Part shown: positions 57,413 to 64,000 of the stretch, piece by piece
How positions within the stretch are numbered: the first letter of the stretch is position 1
Layout: the number at the start of each line of letters is the position of its first letter
Assembly: GCF_000006565.2 (NCBI RefSeq)
Contig: NC_031471.1
Location: 620,001 to 684,000, forward strand
Source: Toxoplasma gondii ME49
Lineage: Eukaryota; Apicomplexa; Conoidasida; Eucoccidiorida; Sarcocystidae
Direction of reading: 5' to 3'
DNA length: 64,000 bases
Position numbers and translations under genes: made by a program
Notes under the pieces: generated by a model
Seen by the model: only the letters and a program-made list of their open reading frames with translations
Told to the model about the DNA's origin: nothing
The model's database searches: none

Positions 57413-57422
57413 TTGCATGCAA
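57413..57422. promoter_or_regulatory. TTGCATGCAA palindrome upstream of EIPR1
   Basis: A perfect 10-bp palindrome with the TGCATGC core, about 330 bp upstream of the inferred EIPR1 start codon. That distance would suit a promoter element. Role inferred from the known enrichment of this motif in Toxoplasma promoters. Confidence 0.35.
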
Positions 57423-57937
57423 AGGCGAAGGAAAAAAACGGCTTCGCGGCGTCTGTTGTCTGCACAGCGCCTTTGCTTGTCTGCAAACGAAACTTGCGAG
57501 GAGAAGGCATTTGAAGTCAAACTGAGGCTCTTCTGCAGGAGCCGTGAAGACGGCTAGCTTCTCCTCGTTTAAAAACAAATTTCTGCCAAGGAAACGGTGG
57601 CTGACTCCTGGTGTGTGCAGACACTTGAAAAAAAAGACGGCCGAAAGAAGAAGGTACGCGTTTCTCCTCAGTTTTCTGCGCCAACGGGAGAGCAAAAACA
57701 GCGAAAAAGCAGAAAGGAGAAGGACTCCGAGGCGACGTTCAACTCGCAGAGGCCAGTCTTGTCGAGGAGGCGCTCTCTGCGTAACTTCGACAGGACGAAG
57801 CCGGCAGAGAAGAGAGGCGTATACACTCACTTCATTCAAATGGTAAAGAAGCAACTTGCTTACCGGAGGGAGCAGTTCACACCGATTTCAGAACTACAGA
57901 TCTTCCTATGGTTTTCATTTCCACCTGATGATGAAGA

Positions 57938-58474
57938 ATGGAAATTGGACTTCTCGACAGACGTGAGGAGACCGACTACGAACTTCGTGTGTTTTACACT
58001 GGGAGTCTTTTATCGGTTTTATCCGATCTGAACTCGCGGTTTTTTGGGGGGGGAAGGGGACTCGCTTTCAACACTGCATCATCTGCTAGCCTATACCACC
58101 CCTCGGATACGATACGAGTAAATGGCTGTGATGAGAAATCGAGAAGAAAAGTTGAGAAACTGGCAGCAGCTTTGGCGAGACTGGAAACTCCAGAGAACGC
58201 ACTGCCGCTCAGCCGGTTCGGAACGCCTCGTCACATCGTGCCTCAGCGGGACTTTCTAGACTTGACTCGCCGTGGAAAAAAAAGTTCCATTGGAGAGACT
58301 CCTTTACGCATTTCTTTTCTTGACGGATATGCCTTGAACCCATCAAGCTTCCGACTTTCCCCGTGCTTGGTTCCAGCATCGTCTGAAGCAGCGACTTCCA
58401 CTCTGTGTGAAAGATTTGAACGTTTTTTCAATGTGGAAACTGCTTTCTTCGTGACGCCACGGAGTTCTGGGTGA
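57938..58474 (+). CDS. Unassigned + strand reading frame
   Basis: An open frame of 178 aa from ATG to TGA with balanced composition, for example KVEKLAAALARLETPENALP and LCERFERFFNVETAFFV. It contains a run of G near 58043, translated as Gly. A second + frame from 57597 to 58031 (144 aa) overlaps it in another frame. The - strand of 58243-58611 is also open. No family recognised, and no clear choice between these frames. Confidence 0.22.
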   Translation: MEIGLLDRREETDYELRVFYTGSLLSVLSDLNSRFFGGGRGLAFNTASSASLYHPSDTIRVNGCDEKSRRKVEKLAAALARLETPENALPLSRFGTPRHIVPQRDFLDLTRRGKKSSIGETPLRISFLDGYALNPSSFRLSPCLVPASSEAATSTLCERFERFFNVETAFFVTPRSSG

Positions 58475-59204
58475 GGCTGGGCGGGCAACTTTCGAGAGAA
58501 AGGTGCAGCCACTGTTTGTCGGAGAGGTGAGAGGGGGGGAGCAGAGAGAGAAGAGAAGAAAAAAGAAGAAAAGAGAAGAGAAGCAAAGGAAGGGAAGTGC
58601 GACACACACACAGTGCAGCCTTATAGGCAGACAGGAAAGAAAGGTAAACAGCTCGCTGTAGCGCGTGAGAGATGGCGGAGGAACAAGGCTACAGCTGAAA
58701 GAAGTCGCAGAAGACGAGCAGAAGAAGAACCACAGGAGGAGACGCAGAACATTCTCCCCTTCTTCACATTTTGTCTTTTCTCTGAGAAACTAACGTTCAA
58801 CTGTTCTCAGAGGAAAGGAACCACCCAGTCGTCCTCGAAAAATCACACACAGGCAGCAAAGACGCTTCTTCAGAGACACTGTTGAGAAAGCGAACAAGGC
58901 AACGAAGGAAAACTGGAGACAACAGCCTCCGTGGTTTCACTTCTTTCCTTCGACCTTCTCGGATTATCTAAAGTACGGGCAGACACAGTCGCAAAAAAAC
59001 GTCCCTATTGTCTCTCTGTGATCCGAAACTCCCGACACCCCCTCTCGCCAAAAGTCTTCGTCTGCGCTTCTTCGCGTCCAGGCTTGTCTCCGTCTCTTCT
59101 GTCTCTCTTCTCCCCCACTCGCTTTCGCCGATGCCTTCCTTCCTCCGAAGCGCGCCTCGCTCTCTCGTTCCCCTCTCCCTCTGTGGCTGCAGCTGGGAAG
59201 TTCT
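58475..59204. other. No gene recognised
   Basis: Non-coding by appearance. A purine-rich patch lies near 58545-58600. It lies just beyond the stop of the - strand coiled-coil gene. Confidence 0.4.
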
Positions 59205-61347
59205 TTAGCGCCTGACAAATCTGTGGTTTGGAGCGCCTGGAGACAAGCCCCCCGGGTCTGCGTCGACTGCATGCGCGGAAGTTCCGACGAACGGAAGTCG
59301 TTTCGCGAAGTTCCTCCCGCTCTTCTCTACATCGACCTGCAGCGGCGCGTAGCACCTGCCTGCAGGAACAAGGCTCCACGGATGTCTGGACAGCGTTCCG
59401 AACTTGTGGGTCTCTGGAGCCCCAGGAAAACTCGCGAAGGTCGATCCAGCCGAAGGCGGTCCACCACCGCGACAGTCGACGGACGCCGGGGAAGAACCAT
59501 TACCGTCTGCGTGGAGTGTATCGACACTCGGCTGGGCAAGGCGACAGCGAACGCGCGACGCCGCAGACGCGACGCGGCGCGAACAATCTGCTCGCGAGTG
59601 CTCCTTCTGCTTGTGTCCAGACTGTTTCGCAGTCCCTGTCTCCGTCAGAAATCCACAGAAACGAGAGCACTGCGCTGCACAAGGCGAGAGGGAACGGAAC
59701 GTGGAACAGACGTCCAACTCGTTCGCGTCCCCACGCGTAGGTACACCCGAGATCCCGGGGGCAGGCCGCCAGGCTCCAGGAGAAATGCGCGTCACGATCT
59801 CAGGCGCGGATCGAGAGACTGTGTCAGGTTTGAACGAAGCAGAACTGAAGGGTGCAGACTTCCAAGGGACAGGACTTGTTGAAGCCTGGAAGGAAGGACT
59901 GGAGGGAGGAACGAAGGCCTCTGGACTGAATGGCGAGAGAACTCTCGTCGAGCGTTGAGTTGCTTCCGGCATCGAGAGGGGCGCGTCCGCCTTCTGTTTC
60001 AAGTGTTGTACGAGGGCGTCGATTTCTCTGTCGAGTTCGCGAGAGCGCCTTTCCTCTCTTAGCAACGCTGCATGCGCCGTTGTCTGTCCTCGGTCTTCGA
60101 AGAAAAGAACGCCAGATGGAGGTACAACCTGCCTGCTTTCTCCGTCTTCTTGAAACGTACCTCCCATTCGCGGGTGGGATGCAGGACGCGAGAGAGAAAA
60201 CGCAAGCGCTGCAGGCACCGGGTCGAACTTCCACGCTCTCTCGCGCTCTTCGTCCAACCGCAAACTGCGCTGAGGAAGAAGAAGACATTGTTCGAGAGAG
60301 ACGGAGTCTGGGGCAGGGCCCGCAAAGAGAGGCACGACCGGCTCGGAGAAAGTCGGCGAAGAAAGACGGCCTGGGTGCGTGGAATTCAGAGGAGAGGCCG
60401 TCGTCCCCACAGCGGGGAAGAGTCCGGCTGTTGTAGGCCTGCTGGTAGCTGCTCCACTCAAGAAGAAGCCTGTGTACGGGGAGGGCAGAAAGGGTGGAGA
60501 ATCGTCCGCCCAATTCACTCTGTCTTCGCGTCCTTCCCCGGAGGTTTCAGAGCCGACAGTCTCTGCAGAGAAGCGCTGTCCTCGCGTACTCGTCACCTCC
60601 TTCTTCGGTGCACTCGCGACCCTCTCCTCGCCTGCATGTCCAGTAGGCGTCTCCTCATGCTGCAGAGCGAAGGCCTTCTCTGTCTCTGCGCTGTCTGAAA
60701 TCTCTGTTCTCTCCCCCCTCCAATCGGGAGTCGAGAGACTCGCGAAGTGCGCGTTCTGCGTCACGACGACGGACGGGGCCTCGTCGTCGTCGCTGGAAGA
60801 AAACAACTTTTCTTGTCTCTCCAACAACTCCTCAGAAAGCCGAAGCAAGCCTTGGAGGCGAGCGACAGCCGCCGCGGCCTCCTCTCGCTGCGAGAAGAAG
60901 TACACAGAAGGGAGAAAAATCGGAGAAGAGGTGAGCAGAAGCGCAGGCGACTTCGTCCGAGGAAGCACCCGTTCCAGTGGAAGCACGGAGAGCGAAGACG
61001 AGACTGTAGCAGAGAAAGCAGAGAAAATTTGGGAGAGAAAAGAAGAGAGAAAAGAAGAGAGAAAAGGAGAGGGAGAAGAAAGAGAAGAACAACCCATTGT
61101 TTGCTTTGGTTGGAGGGCACTTTCGGTGGAACACAAGGAGGGGACGCGGAAAAAGAGACAGTGCTGGATTCATGATGTTTTCGGAATTCTCAGACCGAAT
61201 CAATGGGGGCAGGCTCACCATCTCTGACGGCAAAGGAAGGTTTTCTTCTCGTTCGCAAGGATGGCCGGCAGGCGAGACGACAGCAGCGGCGCGGGTCGCA
61301 GAGTCCTGCTTGTGGAGAGACGCAGAAACAGAAGACGACGAAAACAT
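59205..61347 (-). CDS. Uncharacterised coiled-coil protein
   Basis: Two - strand exons, 61219-61347 and 59205-60887, join in phase (ATG then GTGAGC donor; TTCTTCTCGCAG acceptor) to give 603 aa. The beginning of exon 2 is a heptad-like acidic/Leu-rich helix (ARLQGLLRLSEELLERQEKL), and a second helix occurs near the middle (LREERRSRELDREIDALVQH). Between and after them the protein is Ser/Pro-rich with little order, and the C-terminal third has scattered Cys and Arg. No family recognised. The frame is open upstream of the chosen ATG to about 61605, so an earlier exon or start is possible. The TAA at 59205-59207 may be bypassed by splicing. Confidence 0.48.
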
Positions 61348-62437
61348 GCGGAGTCTCTGAAAGCATGCAGAGAGCAACTTGATCCGTCGAAGCGCGAGGA
61401 GGTGGACGAAGGCATGGAGGGTGTGGCTTCTGAGGAAGACCCTGAGGGCAGGAACAATTGAAAAAATCGAAAAAAAAAACATAAAAATACCGGAAAACGT
61501 AAAGGAATAGGATGAATGGAAAGTGAGAAGTGACGCTGTAGAGGAAACGTTTTCGGGGAAGAAAAATTCAAAAATACAGGAATAAACTAAACGACAAAAA
61601 TACAAAAAAAGCTGGTGGAACGTGACCCGCGACGGGAGCTAGAAGCAAACCACAACAGCACCACTGATGGCGGTCAGACGAAGCTCAACATGAAGAAGTG
61701 CAGGAATCGAGGAAAGAAAAAGAAAACTCAGCTTTTCATCAATGCGAAACGAGGACGAAACGGTCGATCAAAAAGGAAGAAAACGCCTTGTGCGCAGACG
61801 ACCCTAGGTTGAAGATGCATGAGGAAAACGCATTTCGCGTTGGCAAGGACCAATCGCAGGAGGAAGAAGTGGAAGGCCATGAGAAGGCTTCCAACAAGCG
61901 AGAAACCGATTTTGGTCAGACAAGAAAACGAACAGCAGCAGCAACTGGAGGAAAAAAAGCGACAAACATGTCAAAAGAGAAGAAGGAGAGAGAAGAAGCA
62001 AGAGGAAGAAAAGACACCCCAAGCAGAAATGCGAAGCGAGGGAAGACGAGAGGCCAGACAGGAGGAGAAAGACAGAGAAGAAAATAAACTCAGGAAAGAG
62101 AAAAAGATGCACCTCAGATCTCGGCCGCAAGCTGCCTCGCGCTGCATCTGTGTGAAGAAGAACTGCAGTCGCCGCCGTCTGCAAAGAAACCGATACGCAA
62201 AACCGAAAACCTTTCCACTACCAAAAGCCTTTCAACGCATGCATGCACCGATGCGTATCTACACAATATATATATGTATATATATGGATAGGTGTGTCAT
62301 ATTGCATACTCATCTATAGATGCATTTGGTCATTTGCCTCTCTTCTCGCTTCCCATGAGGTTATAGGAAATTGCCGGAACGAAAAGCACAGCAAACGGAC
62401 CTCATTTCACATCCAAACACACATATACATACATACA

Positions 62438-62495
<58 letters not shown>

Positions 62496-62540
62496 ATTGG
62501 CTTTATTATATGTATATATATATATATGCAGGTTCGTTTG
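61348..62540. other. Adenine/purine-rich stretch, no gene recognised
   Basis: Strongly A- and purine-rich on the + strand from about 61450 to 62110, i.e. pyrimidine-rich in the sense of the flanking - strand genes. It gives Lys/Glu/Arg-biased + strand frames that I do not take as protein. Probably leader of the gene ending at 59205 and trailer of the gene at the right edge. Confidence 0.4.
62417..62530. repeat. (ACAT)n then (TA)n microsatellite
   Basis: About ten perfect ACAT units from 62426, passing directly into a TA run and, after a short spacer, a second TA run. Confidence 0.97.
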
Positions 62541-62990
62541 TGTGAATCTTCGCGTGAATGAACAGAGAAGCGCGTTGTTTCTTTTAATAGGAAGCACCTG
62601 ATTTTTTCGAGAACGAAGAGGCTCTTCAACTCGCGTTCTGCCGGACGCTCTTCCCCGTGGAGCGACAGACGCATCCACGCGATTCCTAGGATTCTACGCG
62701 AAGTCGAGGAGAGGCATGCGGCCAGGAGAGAGGCGCCTGCTCTCTGAGAGAAAGAAGGAAAAAAGAGAAAAATTGGTTCCACTTCGGGGCATCGTGGATA
62801 TCTCAGCGTTCACAGGAAGCGGCATCGAGCTAGGATTCTGGCGCAGAGAAAAAATTGTAAAAACGCTGAGGCAACAAGACCAGATAGAGCACGCGAGCGT
62901 CGTCGAAGGCGCAGCAGGGGGCGCATTTACAGTACGTTTCCTCTTCTCAGAAACTGAAAACGAAATGTAGCAAAAATGGAAACTGCAAGC

Positions 62991-63024
<34 letters not shown>

Positions 63025-63086
63025 TATATATACATGCATATATGCATATAGATATGTATATGAATATTTGCAGAGGATTATACATC

Positions 63087-63117
<31 letters not shown>

Positions 63118-63265
63118 GGATCGCATTCTGTATGTCGCTTCTGATGTAAACATTGCCTGAGGAGCCGTGACGATGAAGCTCGCAGCCTGGAATCGACGTC
63201 GAGCGACTTTGGAGTATCTGTCTGGCAGACTACGGGATAGTCAACGCTGGCGAGGGCTTGTGTAC
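62541..63265 (-). other. Possible further exons of the right-edge gene
   Basis: The - strand shows a possible exon with acceptor at 62736/62737 and protein-like sequence (LLAACLSSTSRRILGIAWMR), and another open stretch at about 62830-62940. They could continue the gene at 63266-64000, but I could not fix phases. A (TA)n tract separates them. Confidence 0.25.
62990..63118. repeat. (TA)n microsatellite, two runs
   Basis: Two TA runs separated by TGCATATATGCATA-like sequence. Confidence 0.95.
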
Positions 63266-64000
63266 CTTTCGACAGAGCCGTTCCTTTGCGACACACTCCG
63301 AGCGGAGAAACGCTGAAAGTCCAAGTTCCTTCATTCGTTTTTCCTTTGTTTCAACAATTCGCGCGACGCGGACGAGGGCGGTCTCTCGGCTTCGTCCTCG
63401 GCGAAGCAGATTTTTCCAAATTGAAAAGGACGCGACTAGAGAGAACCGCTCCGCGTTCTTTACCAGTGCAGCGAGCACCAAGAAGCCACGGTGCTGCGGC
63501 ACCCGCAAGGCCGTCATGCGCAGCGCCTCGCTGACCTGATTAAAAGGCGGAGACAAAGAGACAAGCAGCGAAGCGAGGGGTGCGAGGAGCCGAGAACGAA
63601 GGGGAGGAAGCGAGGAAGAAAGTGGACGAAAAAAATCAAAAAACGAAATTAAAGGGAGCAGTGAGAGATGAAGAAGATACAACAGAAGACAGGAAATGAG
63701 AGACGAGAAATCAAAAACACTACGGAGAAAGAGAGAGAGACGGAGGTGCAAGGGATGGGACAGAGACGAGACAGAAGAATGAAAAACGAACGGAAATCGA
63801 AGGCCAGAGGAGAACCACGAGAACGATGAAAGAAGCCAAGTCGCTGCGCGTCTGCCATGAGTGAAGTTTCTCCTGCTGCACCGTTGAACGTCGAGAAAAA
63901 GAGTTCTTTCTACCTTTTCGTAAACCGTCACCACGGACTCTCCCGTTTCCTGTTTTACGTTCTCCACCATCACGTTCTCCGGCCTCTCTCCGTCATTTAG
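63266..64000 (-). CDS. Partial gene at right edge, unrecognised
   Basis: Two - strand exons, 63914 to beyond the window edge and 63266-63535, join in phase (GTAGAA donor; CCTTTTAATCAG acceptor). The visible 119 or so residues include ENVMVENVKQETGESVVTVY and, in the second exon, a helical basic stretch with FSLVASFSIWKNLLRRGRS and RIVETKEKRMKELGLSAFL. The second exon ends at GTACAC, a weak donor, so the reading beyond is uncertain. The 378-bp intron is extremely pyrimidine-rich in the - sense. No family recognised. Trp/Leu/Arg-spaced helices of this sort occur in centrin-binding Sfi1-type proteins, but that is only a guess. Confidence 0.42.

Noticed and set aside
59223..59958. Three overlapping + strand frames of 170-219 aa
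   Set aside because: They lie opposite the long - strand exon at 59205-60887 and look like shadows: several frames open at once, Arg-rich, no motif.

Overview
The window reads as nuclear DNA of a coccidian apicomplexan of the Toxoplasma / Neospora / Hammondia type. The reasons are: near-balanced base composition; many-exon genes with introns of a few hundred bases to about 1 kb; frequent TGCATGC palindromes; (TA)n microsatellites that sit mostly in introns; long strand-asymmetric pyrimidine tracts; and proteins with long Ser/Pro/Glu-rich insertions. The species cannot be fixed from the window alone. No rRNA, tRNA, CRISPR array or transposon was recognised.

Six genes were rebuilt exon by exon, with reading phase kept at every junction. 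(1) + strand 1245-8479: a membrane-anchored S8 (subtilisin-like) protease, about 890 aa, with the Asp/His/Ser triad but Ser at the oxyanion Asn position. (2) - strand 13476-17376: FCF1/UTP24, the PIN-domain nuclease of small-subunit rRNA processing. (3) + strand 22834-25902: a SNAP29-like Qbc-SNARE with two SNARE motifs. (4) - strand 27936-36220: a SAPS-domain (SIT4/PP6-associated) phosphatase regulatory subunit, about 1078 aa in 10 exons. (5) - strand 40848-46996: the mitochondrial branched-chain 2-oxoacid dehydrogenase E2 acyltransferase, 9 exons. (6) - strand 50591-57084: EIPR1/TSSC1, the WD40 partner of the EARP/GARP tethering complexes, 10 exons.

Less certain genes are a single-pass presumptive mitochondrial protein (10629-11219), a short secreted cysteine-rich protein (38641-39551), a coiled-coil protein of about 600 aa on the - strand (59205-61347), a partial - strand gene running off the right edge (63266-64000), a possible small signal-peptide protein (26663-27309) and an unassigned + strand reading frame (57938-58474). 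Between FCF1 and the SNARE gene, scattered + strand segments resemble an EED/ESC-type WD40 protein in the right order, but they are interrupted by stops and were not assembled.

The genes do not form a pathway block. Two (SNARE and EIPR1) belong to endosome/Golgi membrane traffic, and the rest are housekeeping or secreted functions. The most distinctive shared signal is a 13-14 bp near-palindrome, GGTGTAYGTACA(G/C)C. Ten copies of its 10-bp core all fall inside five of the rebuilt genes. Three of them form the 3' end of an intron (TGTAYGTACAG at the acceptor), one forms a 5' splice site, and six are in the SAPS gene.
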